Shown here one piece after another: positions 1 to 11,672 of a stretch of DNA of 64,000 nt. The notes beneath the pieces are model-generated. The model saw only the letters and a program-made list of their open reading frames with translations, searched no databases and was not told the DNA's origin. How positions within the stretch are numbered: position 1 is the stretch's first letter; each line of letters starts with the position of its first letter. The stretch covers positions 20,040,001-20,104,000 of the forward strand of contig NC_135358.1 of assembly GCF_051622035.1 (NCBI RefSeq), read 5' to 3'. A program made the position numbers and the translations under genes. Source of the DNA: Arctopsyche grandis. Its lineage: Eukaryota; Arthropoda; Insecta; Trichoptera; Hydropsychidae.

Positions 1-392
1 TGCTCTCTCTTTCTGTCTTGCTTTTACATGCGTGCGTGCGAAAGAGATACCTACATATATACACTAAATAAGTTTTGACGATTGTTTTCCGACGCTTAAT
101 TTTTTTCAATAATCTATTTTTAGACATCGATGTATCCTTACAACATGCGATATATTCGAAACAGGTAGCGGTCTTTCTCTCTTTCTTTCTTGGTTTTAAT
201 TGTGTACGTGTGAGCGAGACACACAAGGGTGCGAAGTTTCTAATAATCAAATAATTTTTCAACATGTATCATAAACATTTTGTATGCATTTCAGTTGCAT
301 TTGATTGATTGCATGAATTCGTGACGTCTCGTGACCTATATAATTGAAAGCGGATTTCTATTGTTTTTTGCCATTTATTTTAACTCTGCAAA
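1..392. other. Left part of piggyBac-like element or its flank
   Basis: No gene is visible here. The stretch holds pyrimidine-rich runs (CTTTCT repeats) and a TATA-like CTATATAATT near 336, about 55 bases before the short acidic reading frame at 393. It may be the promoter side of the piggyBac-like element that ends at 791. The left end of that element (a TTAA followed by CCCTTTG) is not found in the window, so the boundary probably lies before base 1. Confidence 0.3.
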
Positions 393-620
393 ATGATATC
401 GGACAGTGAAAGTGATGAAAGCGAAATAATAGCTCCTCGCCGAGGAACTCGACAAATCAGCAGCTCTACTGATTCTGAAAATGAATTTATCGACAATAAT
501 CAATTCCCAAGTAATAACTCCTTATATGACATTGACAACGAACCCGAAATTTACTTTGATGATGAACCCGAAATTGAAGAGCTTTTATTTAAAAAATTGA
601 TAAATATTTATAAAGCTTGA
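393..620 (+). pseudogene. Truncated piggyBac-like transposase N-terminus
   Basis: This 75-codon reading frame starts MISDSESDESEI and is rich in Asp, Glu and Ser, with an APRRGTRQ segment. That is typical of the acidic N-terminal tail of piggyBac-type transposases. It stops at TGA before any catalytic domain. About 170 bases downstream is a piggyBac-type right terminus, GCAGTCAAAGGG followed by TTAA. A TATA-like sequence lies about 55 bases upstream. I infer a non-autonomous, internally deleted piggyBac-like element that keeps the promoter and the first codons. The family call rests on the terminus and on composition, not on a catalytic motif. An unrelated small acidic protein cannot be excluded. 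Confidence 0.4.
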
Positions 621-779
621 TTGAAAAATAAATATAAATACGTATATAAAAAAAATGTTTCGTGCCACTGATGCGCTGGTGGCTCAAAGAAAGTATTGAA
701 ATACGACAATTAATGACGACAACAACGATCGTCGTAGCAATCTTCGCCGATTTCAAAACAACGATTTATCGTTGTTGTA

Positions 780-795
780 GCAGTCAAAGGGTTAA
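780..795. repeat. piggyBac-type right terminus with TTAA target site
   Basis: GCAGTCAAAGGG followed at once by TTAA reads in reverse as TTAACCCTTTGACTGC, the form of many piggyBac-like ends. The related subterminal strings CGTCGTAGCA and GTTGTAGCAG lie just inside (about 730-780). piggyBac elements insert at and duplicate TTAA. The partner end is not in the window. Confidence 0.55.
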
Positions 796-2531
796 CGGTC
801 GATTTTAAAAAAAATACGCGCATAGTTGCACAGAAAATATCTTTCTCATACTGATGATGAATTTTTTTTAAAAATTGGTCCAGTTTCGGAGGAGAAAATT
901 GGAGAATACGAAATCTCGATTTTGTCGATTTAAAATACGTTTTATCTGGTCGAAGCGCAACTGTCGCATTCACTCAATATATATGTACATTCACTCAATA
1001 TATGTATATATCGAAGAAAGGAACGGCAACAAAATTAAGGTGGGTGTAAAGCCCTCTTAAGCACACATCATAAATTGGACTTCTTATTATTTCCGAAATT
1101 AATGCAACAGAGATAAAGTTATGAACATTTACAATAAAGTTTTCTTTTTGTCTAAATTTAACCTCATCGCATATCTCCCCAAATTGCAATTTTCTTTTTT
1201 TACGTCTAGTGTCTTTATGTGGCTGATTTTTAATTAAAATGTTGGCATCTTTTTCGATTTCATTGAATTAATTTCTCGTTTTATAAACTGCATGAGATTT
1301 AATCAATTTTGTTCCTAACAACAAATTGTGCTGCATATTTTATACATAACGATTTATTTGTAAAATTTATACGTTGTAATAATTTTCCCCACAAATTAGT
1401 TAGGCCTCGCTCAGTATTTGTAATATAAAACAGTGTAAACATGGCGAATCTAATAGTAAATATTCACTTGTTTTTTTATTAAATTTATTTGAATCGAAAA
1501 AAATATGATATTCAACCAATTGAATTGTCCTCATAGAACCTTTTGTTGTTTAAGAAGTTCCCAAACAATATTACATATTTTCTTACATACTTACATACTT
1601 ACAAAGTCTCTTTCGAAATTATATAATCGAAATTATATAATAAATAATTGAAAATTATTAAAGCAAAATGTTTTGTTTTATCGAATGTATGTTGAAAACT
1701 TTAATCCGGAATTAATAATTATAAAACAATTTATCCGACGGGAAATTTTAAATAATTTCTGTGAAAAACGTGCCAAACATAATTCTTGAAAAATAATTAT
1801 AATTTGATAGTAAATTTTCCACTTAAATACATAATTTGATATATTTTTTTGACTATATTTATGTGCAACCATGATGATAAAAAAAAAAGTGCATTGTACA
1901 AACATATTCAATGTATGGTGAGTTTATATGGAAATACCAAATAAAATAAAACAACGATGTTCGATTTAAAAATCATTTGTTCTGTTGCTATAGAGATATC
2001 ACATTTGATGGCTTTTGTGTTGGGACATTATTGAATAAATTTGAATATTGATTGTTAATTTATAGGCTATATATAATTCAGCTATGTAGTTTATGCAATA
2101 GTGTCCCAGTTCTTTTTTTCTTTTATACTTTCTATCGTCGTCACAAAAAAAGGTTAGTATTTATAATCTTTTTAAGCCTTTCGAATATACATATAACTTA
2201 ACTCTTCAACTATTTATGGATGAACTGAATTTGAACGGCATATTTAATAGTTAAAAAAGTTATTAACATAATATAAAAAAAAACCAACAATCATTTTGAT
2301 TTAAAATTTTAACATTTCAAACACTATATATTTAACAAAACTTAAATAATACACACCTTGTTGTTGACTTAACTATGTATACAAATAATAGTTTCGGATA
2401 AACTTGACAATTTAATGTGACTGCAATCTAACAGTTTCCGTTCATAGTCATTGTCAACTGAAATGTATGTAATATCAACTGAGTAACAGATAAACGACTT
2501 GAAAATTATTTTAATGAATCATATATACATA
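796..2531. other. Gene-less AT-rich stretch
   Basis: No coding exon, RNA gene or clear mobile element was recognised. Reading frames here are short and have AT-driven composition. The sequence holds TACATA-type simple repeat and poly-A and poly-T runs. Confidence 0.5.
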
Positions 2532-2539
2532 CATATATG

Positions 2540-4124
2540 CAGTGGCGGACTGGGACTGAAATCAGTGCATGCCAGGAGTCAAAGGGGGCCCCCACCCAGG
2601 GTTAAAAAAATTTGTCCCCCCCCCCCCCCCCATATGACAAAATTTTCTTCTTTCGATCACGCTAAAAATCAAGGGCAAAAAATAAATAAAATTTTCAAAA
2701 ATGGGAATAAACAAATTTAGGTACAAGAAAAATGGCAAAAGCAAAATAGATCCATAAATTACATTGTATATTTCGTTTTAATCCTTATCATATAATGCAT
2801 CATAAAAGAATGCGGCATAAAAGCGGCTTTTACTTTCGGTAGAAAACAATCAGGGACGTCATTTCAGCTTTTTCTTGGGGGGGCAGGCAAAGATTGGTCA
2901 AATTGAGTTTTTTTTCAAAAAATCTTTTTTATATCGGAATAAAAATGGAAAATATAAAATATGAAAAAATTAAGCTTATTTTTGAAAAAATAATTAGAAA
3001 AAAATATTATGTAAAAAGTCAAAAAAGCGCCGCAGGCGAAAATTTTTTTCCAAAAATCTTCACATGGTTAACAAACATCGACCATCAAAATGTATCACTA
3101 TATCAAAAAATATACGAACATTCGGAAAAATAAACGATACATATCTGTTTTTGAGACAAAATAAAGTAAAGGGGACCTTTCTAACGATTCGCTCCATGGG
3201 ATGAACAATTTCTAAGAATGTTACTAATGGCATACCACTTAAAAACCAAAATATACTTGCTTCAAAATAATAAAATCTTTTTTTTTTCAAAGCACATAGC
3301 AGCGATTATTTTATTAGTTACCCAAAAGTAACATATGTACATAAGAAATAAACGCAGCATTCATAGATCCATAGTATCCCATTAATCATTAAATCCATAA
3401 TATTTTCTAAATTCACACTATTCCTTAATTTAGGGGGGCGAGTGCCCCCCCAAATTATCCCTGAAAACAAAAATGCATAATATTTTCAATTAATGTTAAT
3501 CGAAAATCAGGATTTTGGGGAGGGGGCCCCTATCCTATGTTTCTATATACATGGATTTGTCTAGATTAGGAATAGATTTAATATTCGGAAACTGTTTAAA
3601 ATTGTGTATTTAAATCTTACTATATCGTCGAAGTATAATCAAATGTTATTTTGAAAGTATGTATGAAGTAAATTTAAATCGCTGGTTGATGATGAATCGT
3701 CCTATCAAAATTGTTTTAAGCAATTCAGTTTATATTATTCAGGGAAATTTGTTTATTCCCATTTTTATTTCAGTAGGTAGTTGTTACATAGGTATTGGTA
3801 TATGCATAATATTGAGGTTGGAAATGGGCCCGGTAAAAGGGCCCACGCAAATGTTGAAACTTACATTTCAAGCCTAATAAAAAAAGTTAACCGATCCTTG
3901 GGCTGTTAAAGCAGGCATTAGTTGTTTGTGTATATCGTAAGAAATTTGTTTTGTTGAAATACCCAAACTCTAGGTCCCAAAGTGCAATATCCTATAAATT
4001 TTTACACACGTGAAATAGTTAAATTAAAAAGTTATTTAATTTTACTGAGGGCCCATATTTTCTAACGGATAGTGGGGCCCACATGCCATCGGGCATGTAC
4101 GCTTGTATGGCCAGTCCGCCACTG
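2540..4124. mobile_element. hAT-like DNA transposon, non-autonomous, 8-bp TSD
   Basis: The element starts CAGTGGCGGACTGG and ends with the exact reverse complement CCAGTCCGCCACTG. An 8-bp target-site duplication, CATATATG, flanks it on both sides (2532-2539 and 4125-4132). CAGTGG termini and 8-bp duplications are typical of hAT elements. The 1585-bp body shows no transposase reading frame, has GGGCCC-containing subterminal stretches, and contains a second element at 2851-3463. Without the nested insertion it would be about 964 bp. It is a non-autonomous relic whose boundaries are well supported by the duplication. Confidence 0.8.
2851..3463. mobile_element. hAT-like MITE nested in the 2540-4124 element
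   Basis: It starts CAGGGA and ends TCCCTG. Near both ends, in inverted orientation, sits the string TTGGGGGGGCA. The flanks AAAACAAT (2843-2850) and AAAACAAA (3464-3471) match at 7 of 8 bases, as expected for an ageing 8-bp duplication. No protein is encoded. The exact terminal repeat is only 6 bp, so the call depends on the subterminal repeat and the duplication together. Confidence 0.6.
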
Positions 4125-4132
4125 CATATATG

Positions 4133-5881
4133 TATGTATGATTAAAATTTTCGTTTTCAAATAAAAGATGAATAGCATGGCACATTTAATTGAAATTAAT
4201 TATACTAATTTGCTCTATTATTACATGTAATTAAATTTAATTATAAAAACATATTGTGCATTCAATTGTCACATTGAACAACGTTCGTGCCAGTACTACA
4301 TTACATATAATCTCGTTGCAATAACTATTTACATCTAATTGATGCAATTTGACTCAATTGCAATGCGAAAAATGAGAATATTTTGACAACGAGAACGAGC
4401 TACCACTTGTATACGAGTAGTTTCAAAATAATGCTGCCTTTTTGCTCATTATTATATAAAAACATGATTAAATAACAATAATGAGTGCATCATGTCGAAC
4501 GATGAGTTCGAAAGTGCCCATTATTACGACTGCAATTTTTACATTTTTTTACTCGAATCATTATTGTATTCTTAAAAAAAAAAATGCACTGGAACGCTAA
4601 AACCAATCCATGAATTGAAAATTCCATACTACATATATGTGATGGTAACAAGTAATAAAATATTTTCCTACGTACTATATATGTATTATAGTATGTCAAA
4701 GTAAATTTTATAAAACGTATTCACCTTCAAACGAAGCATTGTCTACATATTATCTAGTACAATAGCAAACAAAACAATGAACATAATAGGTTGGGGATCA
4801 ATACATGTATCATGTTTAAATGCATGGATAATATACATATAATATTTACGGTATATGTGCTTAGTAAATCAGATCGTCGACTTTAGAGAGTCTTTAATTA
4901 ATATTATGTATTAGATGTATTATGAGCATTTATAAGAAATGTAAGCAGGTTTTTGAGCTCTTTATTTCCTATTAAGCTGTACATTAACATTAGAATAATA
5001 TAATAATATGATTACTAACAAAATTTAATTAAAATTGTAAAATAGAAAATGATCAGTAGCTCATTAGGTATTAAAATCGATATAAGATGTATTGTGAACA
5101 TAATTTAGTAATAATAAAAAGCATTTAAAAATCAAAAAACAAAAGATTGCACATTACATATATATGCATATATGTATGTAAATAATATTCAATTCAACGA
5201 ATTGCCAAAAAATCCACTTTAAGAAATTTATGCGACTCGTTTCTATTTTTATGTATGTATGTATAAATATACTATTTATAAAATTAAATTCTGTAATAGC
5301 ACAACTTTCACATTTTCCAGTCATTTTGCTAAATGTACATCCATTATTTTAATAACATTTGTACATGTTGTACGTTTGTATTTTAGAACTTATTCCTTTA
5401 ACGACTTCCACTATTTACACAGCCTGCATATTATACAATATTTTACGTTTGAGACATATTTAATTAAATGAAAATGCATTGACATATACGAATGTCTACA
5501 TTGCACTGTAATTTATATTGAAGGAATTTAAAATATTTTTGTCTAAATATTAATGCATTATAATCATACTTGTAATGTAAGTACGTGAGCGTTTTTCTTC
5601 TTCTTTCCGATATATAAAGCACGAAAATCGATAGTTATATCTCATTTTGTAATATCAATACGTGTGCAAAACAGGCAAAAAAAAAACCTTATATTTAAAT
5701 TTAAAAAAAAATTAAATATATTTGTCTCATCTTTATATACCCAGTAACGCAAATCCAAAACTATTTATTTGAAAAATTGATAAATCGAATTTTTCATGAT
5801 ACAAAATTCTGAAATTTTATTTTATTTTACTAAATTCATATATACATCATATGTGCCATGACAGGAATTACCCCATATATG
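4133..5881. other. Gene-less AT-rich stretch
   Basis: No gene or bounded element was recognised. The sequence is AT-rich with ATGTATGTAT-type repeats. The open frames are short and lack family motifs. Confidence 0.5.
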
Positions 5882-5942
5882 CATACATACACGTGTACAT
5901 ATGGTTAGATTATTTTTGGACATATGTACACGTGTATGTATG
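5882..5942. repeat. Perfect 22-bp inverted repeat, 17-bp spacer
   Basis: The left arm (5882-5903) and right arm (5921-5942) are perfect reverse complements and contain the core ACGTGTACATATG. The spacer is 17 bp. The arms are made of the CATACATA-type motif found throughout the window, so the repeat may be an expansion of that simple sequence and not a functional hairpin. Confidence 0.7.
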
Positions 5943-5961
5943 TATGTAAAAATAAAAGTAC

Positions 5962-6289
5962 TGTAACGTAGAGATTAGGTGGGTGGCGCTCGTGGACCGA
6001 TGGCTTACGAGCGGTAATCACCTGATCTCTCGTTCGCGCCAAAATGTCCTCGCCGAATGAATAAGCCGTATGTAACGGCCAATGGGATCGCCCCACTCAT
6101 CGACCAATAGTTTACATGTGTATGTATGTATGTGTGTTGCACCCAACGGGTATAAATATGGGGCGCTCTCGGCTTGGAAAGCATTCCGACCTAGAGCGCC
6201 GACGAGAGCACACGAATAAACACCTTCTACAACGCTCTTGCGTCTTTCTCTCCGATTCTGGATGCCCCCCTCTTCACGTCCACGCAACA
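5962..6289 (+). mobile_element. Solo LTR with GTAC target duplication
   Basis: A 328-bp block starts TGTAACG and ends CGCAACA. It has the TG...CA ends of an LTR and is flanked by a 4-bp direct repeat, GTAC (5958-5961 and 6290-6293). Inside are a TATA box (GTATAAATA, near 6149-6157) and, about 60 bp on, an AATAAA signal (near 6215), the order expected for an LTR promoter and polyadenylation unit. It is GC-richer than its surroundings. No internal retrotransposon sequence follows on either side, so this is a solo LTR. The superfamily (Ty3/Gypsy or BEL/Pao) cannot be decided from the LTR alone. Confidence 0.7.
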
Positions 6290-6293
6290 GTAC

Positions 6294-6617
6294 TAACAAT
6301 TTTTCAAACACAACACCACAGAATACAATAGAGACATCTATGAACAGTCAACAATTTTTTTGATACACAGCAGATTTGCGAGAAATACATTATATACGTA
6401 GCATTTTTGTAAGATAGCCAAAATAACAAAAATTGATCTAGAAAAATCGTAAAATTCTAACAGGAGACGGTCTCGCCAGCAGCATATTTAGCCGGAACAT
6501 GAACCCACTACTTTTCTACTGGTATGCAATAGCTCTACCAGTACACTTAGAAATTGTCAAACGTGCACTTTTTTTCCCGGACGATCATTTCTTCGATATT
6601 TCTTCGTGTTTTTAGAT

Positions 6618-6715
<98 letters not shown>

Positions 6716-8439
6716 TAAATATTCAATCCGACTATAGTTCATATTCTCAATTTAAATTGTATGTATTTACATACATATGTACATACATACATTACGTTCA
6801 TCGAATTGTGACTTCAAATTTCGAATGTTTCAAAAGTCCTTCTACGCACCACCGAGGCAAACTACCTAAAAGCTTCGACTGATAAAACGAGCTCAAAAAA
6901 GATGATCGACAAAATACCTTTGTTTATGGTGGTACAAGGTTAATATTTAACAAAAAGATATCCAAGTACAAAAGTCTGATGAAAATTTGCCTTGAAGTAA
7001 GACTATAAATACATATTTATCTACATATGTTTGTATGTATGTATGTTACACCCGTTCATGAATTTATCATTTTTAACACATTCATGGAATGAGCAATTTC
7101 ATGAATTGAGTGAAACAGTTGGTCATTTTCAATCGGTGAATTTGACAGAACAATTTAATGTAGTATAGACCGCATATATTTTCCTGTTATTCAAGAGTTA
7201 ACAATTTAATTTATCGTTTACGGACGAGCTAAAAATAGACGTAGAAAATTATGTTAGACTTTCACTTGCGAATACCATTTAAGTAAAGTAATCCGATGTG
7301 CATTATTGCTGACAAGGTCTACTTAATAAGAATGGGAGTAATAATTACGTACACTATGTATATACATATGTACATGTATGTATGTATGTACTTGCTTGCG
7401 TTTTTACTAATAGTAAATGCAATTTGAATATTTACATGACGTTGTTGTTAATTCCTTGGGAATATATGTGTATATGTATATAATACAAATGTATTTGTGA
7501 CGTCAGAACAATACTTGCTTTGCTTCTCCAATCTTAATGGAATTGGTGTTAAATAGTGATTCAAACATGTAGTGGAAAATTCGAAAATGTTTTGCTCGTT
7601 CAAATCCGGATATACATATCATATTAATCTTGGGGTCACGATTTACTCTCAATATACCGGTCAGTGGTGTGCTAATTCAATCACTTGATACGTGTATTAA
7701 ATTTCAAATTGCGTCAAATTCTTGAAATAAGCTGTAAAATTAGAATAATTTGAGGTTTTGAGAATTAAAGTGCTTTCAAGAAAATATGATACGTTAGGTT
7801 AGTTTTTGATTTTAACGAATTATCGTATGTATAGGTACATATTTATATATGTATGTACACGTACATGTACATGTGCATATATTTATTGTTATTGGCGATA
7901 AGAAATATTATGGGTATAGAAGTTACGTTACGTATATTTTTTTTGATATCATTTTAAATCGATCATGGCGTGACAAAAAACAGAACTTCAACATGCTAAA
8001 AGTAAAATAAATAAATTAAGACTACTAGGAAATTATAATACGATTATAATTTATTTTTCAAAAATCGTAATAGATGTCTAAAAAGTAATGTATGTATGTA
8101 TGTATGCACTACAAAACCGAGCAACGGAAGTAATTTACGTGTACTCAGTATCCAGTTGATTTTTTGTTATATGTAGTTCTCTATCAATACCTACTTGTCT
8201 TGTTAGTCAGCGTTTTACTGTGGAGTGACTTTACATACTTTGATTAAAATTGTAGTGATCTTTATTTGAAATGTGTACTTTCTTTCGTTCCTAAATCTCA
8301 ATTTACTTCCATCTCCCAAATGTACAAAATTAGGCAACAAAAGTAATAAGCGGTTAAAACTTGTTGCGTTCTCCTTTATCTCACATTCGTATTTATGGGT
8401 ACTATATGTATAGGTATATACATAGTACATAGAAATATG
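6294..8439. other. Gene-less stretch with a TA microsatellite
   Basis: No coding exon was recognised. It contains the (TA)n tract at 6617-6697 followed by a T run, and several blocks of the window-wide TACATATGTA motif. Confidence 0.5.
6617..6714. repeat. (TA)n microsatellite plus T tract
   Basis: About 80 bp of uninterrupted TA dinucleotides are followed by about 17 T. It is a simple repeat, and likely polymorphic or collapsed in assembly. Confidence 0.95.
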
Positions 8440-8699
8440 CAGTGGTGTCACCCCAATTTTGGAACAACGGATCTCCAATTTGTTTTTCAAAAATTTTATT
8501 TTGAAAATATTTTAATATATATACATTTTTTTTCCGTCCAAGGCACTATTACATGAAAGTTCATTTAATTTTCAAGATTTGTATAATTTTTAACTAAAAT
8601 TATATGATTTTTTAGATTAAATAGCGGGTTTCCAGAAACTTTTAATTTTTAACAACGGGTTTTCGAAAGCCCATGGAAACCATTAGGGTGACACCACTG
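8440..8699. mobile_element. hAT-type MITE with perfect 8-bp TSD
   Basis: The left end CAGTGGTGTCACCCCAATTT and the reverse complement of the right end, CAGTGGTGTCACCCTAATGG, agree over most of 20 bases. The flanks GAAATATG (8432-8439 and 8700-8707) are identical, an 8-bp target-site duplication of hAT type. The 260-bp body is AT-rich, non-coding and contains long runs of A and T. Both boundaries are unambiguous. Confidence 0.85.
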
Positions 8700-9499
8700 G
8701 AAATATGAATATGTCCAAGTGTTACAGAATAAATTAAAAACGAACTAGTTTATTCATAGACAAACTATGAATGCTTACCATGGGTTGCAATATTTAAAAA
8801 AAAAAGTGAAACGGGAATTATAGCAACGTTTTAATGTAGTTTCCATAGGATTCCCCCTTTAAATACTTGGCGAATTCACATTTTAAGCTAAAGTTAAGTT
8901 TACAGCCAGTATTATGCGACACCTGGGGAGTCTTTTTGAAGATATGTAGGTTTTGACTCTTAAACTAAAACCAATAGTTCGTGTATGAACAAACTATCTA
9001 GTTCATGAAGGAATCGGAGTCAACACATACATATACATACTTCTGTATATCTAAAGATTGTATTATTTTTACATTTTTTCCCAATCAAAATCTAGCTCCG
9101 TTGCGACGGTATATACCAGTGGTCGGCAAACTTATTAGTCAACAGAGCCAAATTTCAACATTACAACGATTGAGATTTCTTTTAAGAGCCAAATTTATTT
9201 AACTTAAACTATATACATACATAGGTAGGTATACTGTTTATTAAAATTAAAATTTTAAGCCTTAATTTAACTATTGGAACAGTGAATAAAACTCGATATC
9301 ATACTTAATAATAATCTTTATTATTTTTAGGATTTTGAAACACTGTGAAATTATATGCGATTCATGTGAAAAAAGGTGCAAAAATGATTCCAAAATCTGT
9401 TAAAAATATATAGGATTAGCAGATAACATTACACTGATCACACACAAAATAGAAAGTTAATTGCTTGATAGTATGTATATATATGTATAAATCAATATT

Positions 9500-9680
9500 T
9501 GTCTGTCTGTCACGTATGCGTTCCTATACCATTCAACCGATTGCGATGAAACTTACATGAGTTATTGTGTGCATGCCTGCGATGGTTTCTATAAAAATAT
9601 GTCGCCCAAAAACGGGAACGGGATCGGGAATTGCATGCGTTATTGTGGCATTGCAACGCATGTCGGCTTCGGCTTAATAA
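9500..9680. repeat. Dispersed repeat fragment, possibly Helitron-like
   Basis: The block contains TCTGTCTGTCACGTATGCG, then CAACCGATTGCGATGAAACT, then GGGAACGGGATCGGGAATTG and ATTGCAACGCATGTCGG. This order of motifs recurs as dispersed repeats in arthropod genomes and resembles the 3' part of some Helitrons. The expected terminal CTAG-type end is not present, so the class is a weak inference from remembered motif style. Confidence 0.3.
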
Positions 9681-9698
9681 AAATTAAATTCTAAGTAA

Positions 9699-9750
9699 GG
9701 TATCCATAAAATTGAATCATTACAATTAATGATTCAATTTTATGGATACC
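9699..9750. repeat. Perfect 24-bp inverted repeat with 4-nt loop
   Basis: Arms 9699-9722 and 9727-9750 are perfect reverse complements that begin GGTATCCATAAAATTG, with loop CAAT. No direct-repeat flank is seen. It lies between the Helitron-like fragment and the degenerate hAT transposase. It could be a minimal palindromic insertion or a rearrangement scar. Confidence 0.8.
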
Positions 9751-11558
9751 TGGATGGATATTATACTTAATGTGAACAATGGCCTTGCATCTCCTTGGAA
9801 ATTTGTGGTAAGTCAGGTTTATATTTTGTTTTTAATTTTAGGCACGATTCCAGATTTTCATCAATAAGACGACTTCTCAGTTTACTTTTGATATGGTTCA
9901 TGCTTAAAAATTGTTCGCATGAATATGTAAAACCAAAAAGGAAAGAATTGCATCATGTCTTCCTTCTCCAGGTCTTTCAAAGCAGACAACTTGTGCTGTA
10001 AATTAAGTTCATATTTGTTTTTCTCCAATATTTCCATATCAACACAAAGACGTTCAAATTTACAGCTCCATAATTCTTTGTTTTTTAAATCGAGCAAATT
10101 CATTTCAAAGTTGCCAATATCAACATTAAAAGGAAAAAAAAATAATTATATTACAGTTGCATTAAGAGGTTTTTTAACAGAGGCTAACAGAAAAGTGCCC
10201 CTCAATATTTGCTATTTCAAATTGTTGTTTTGAAATAGCAAATGTTAATATCAGAATTATTTTCTTGGCGATGTTTCAGTAGGCTCGGAAAGTGAATGGA
10301 ATGAAATAACTTCTTCTAATATCGAAAAAATTGTGTTTCCTGTCCCATGCAGTTTACGATTAAGCTGATTTAGATGAGACGTAACGTCTACCATTAAATA
10401 CAATTTTCGGATCCACTGATTCTTCATTAGTTCTGGACAGTGAACACCCTTCTCAGGGAGAAACGTTTTCATTTCTGTTAATAAGGAAGCGAAGTTTATC
10501 TTTATAATCAACCTACCTTTTTATGCAGCAGAAGATCTCACTCATTCTTTAAATTGGCGATGATTAAGAGCATTAGCTATAATGGAGTTGATAATCTTAA
10601 TCGTCAATTCCATTTCTTCTGAAAATGTCTGCGCAGAAAGCGCTTCTTGATAAATGATGCAATGATGCAAACCTCGTAATTAATTTTTCCTTTCAAAATA
10701 GCAAAAACCCCTTTTCATTTGCAAAAGGTTGAATTTGAAATGTAAAAACTGTAACGCACACGAGATTTTGAACTCTTACAAGATTTTGCCGAAAAAAAGT
10801 GAGATGAAAATTTTTCAATTGAAATTTACGTCAATAATGTCTTTATTTTATCTGATACAATGTTTCAAACAGAACATGAAATTACAGAACAATACATATG
10901 ATATACTATATACAATTGTTTCAAAATGGAGTGACAAGCCGGATTTTTTTTAATTTATCCCGTCTTAAAATCAAATTCTACAAAAACCTTGCACTCTTCG
11001 CCCACCACATGCAATATCATTTTATGTAAGGTGATATAATAAGGTGAAGGAGTGACCTTTACCGATCATTAAATGGTCAAATTTCGAGTCAATGACATGC
11101 TTTTAATAACCAAAATAATCTTCTCGAAAAGCGTGCCTGAAATTCTAATAGAAATGTATAGTGTGCAATAAAATTGTTTTCCGGTAGATCAGAAAGTCAA
11201 TTCTCATACAACTTCCTATTGTTTTCCTTGAAATCCATGCAAGTATAATTCGGCGAACTTAACATTGGACAAGTTAAATTTGGGTTCATTGCGACAAGGA
11301 AATCCTCGAGGATGTATAATTTACAGTTTCGCCGGTTGAGAACCCCTGTATTGCAAATTAGCCTCGGAAATAAAGGTGTTTTTATTATTTCGAAAACGTT
11401 CTCATATATATACATGACTACTTCGTCTCGTGGCGCCAGTTTCAAAAGTGCGACCGGTGAAATTGTCGCTCCACAAGTTTTTCCGCAATTTTGTTGCAAA
11501 TAATCGAGGGGGGATCGCGACTAGCGTAACTTACGCCAAATATATTATAATATTTAGA

Positions 11559-11672
11559 TCAGTGTGGAACGTTCCGCCTAACTGTAATAATCTCGTGTGA
11601 TATGGAACTGTGATAACTATTGCTGTTTGTGCGACTATTCCGAGAGTGTTTTTTCCGTGTAGCTAAAAGAAA
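11559..11672 (+). promoter_or_regulatory. Putative start site and 5' UTR of SLC17 gene
   Basis: About 110 bases before the start codon lies ATCAGTGTGG, whose TCAGT core matches the arthropod initiator. An AT-rich TATA-like run lies about 20 bases further upstream, a little closer than usual. The leader is GC-richer than the flanks and carries a tiny upstream reading frame (ATG at 11602, three codons, stop at 11613). The exact start is inferred; transcript data would be needed. Confidence 0.3.

Larger units (their letters stand above)
9117..11000 (-). mobile_element. Degenerate hAT transposon (ZBED-like transposase remnant)
   Basis: The left edge CAGTGGTCGGCAAACT followed by GAGCC-containing repeats is a typical hAT terminus. 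On the minus strand two short frames carry transposase-like protein. At 10511-10257, LMVDVTSHLNQLNRKLHGTG and then NTIFSILEEVISF match the conserved DITxHLNxLNxKLQGK region of ZBED5/GTF2IRD2-type hAT transposases. At 10103-9882 is a downstream piece. Frames are interrupted by stops and by a Helitron-like fragment (about 9500-9680). The right boundary was not found. The string ending GAACCCCTG near 11349 is a candidate, but its flank does not match the left flank. This is an inactive relic. Confidence 0.55.

Noticed and set aside
6018..6331. Overlapping open frames at 6018-6311 (minus) and 6116-6331 (plus)
   Set aside because: They lie inside the solo LTR, whose GC-richness explains the open frames.
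11197..11499. 100-codon minus-strand frame just upstream of the SLC17 leader
   Set aside because: No recognisable domain, opposite strand to the transporter promoter region, and a shadow frame on the plus strand over the same bases.
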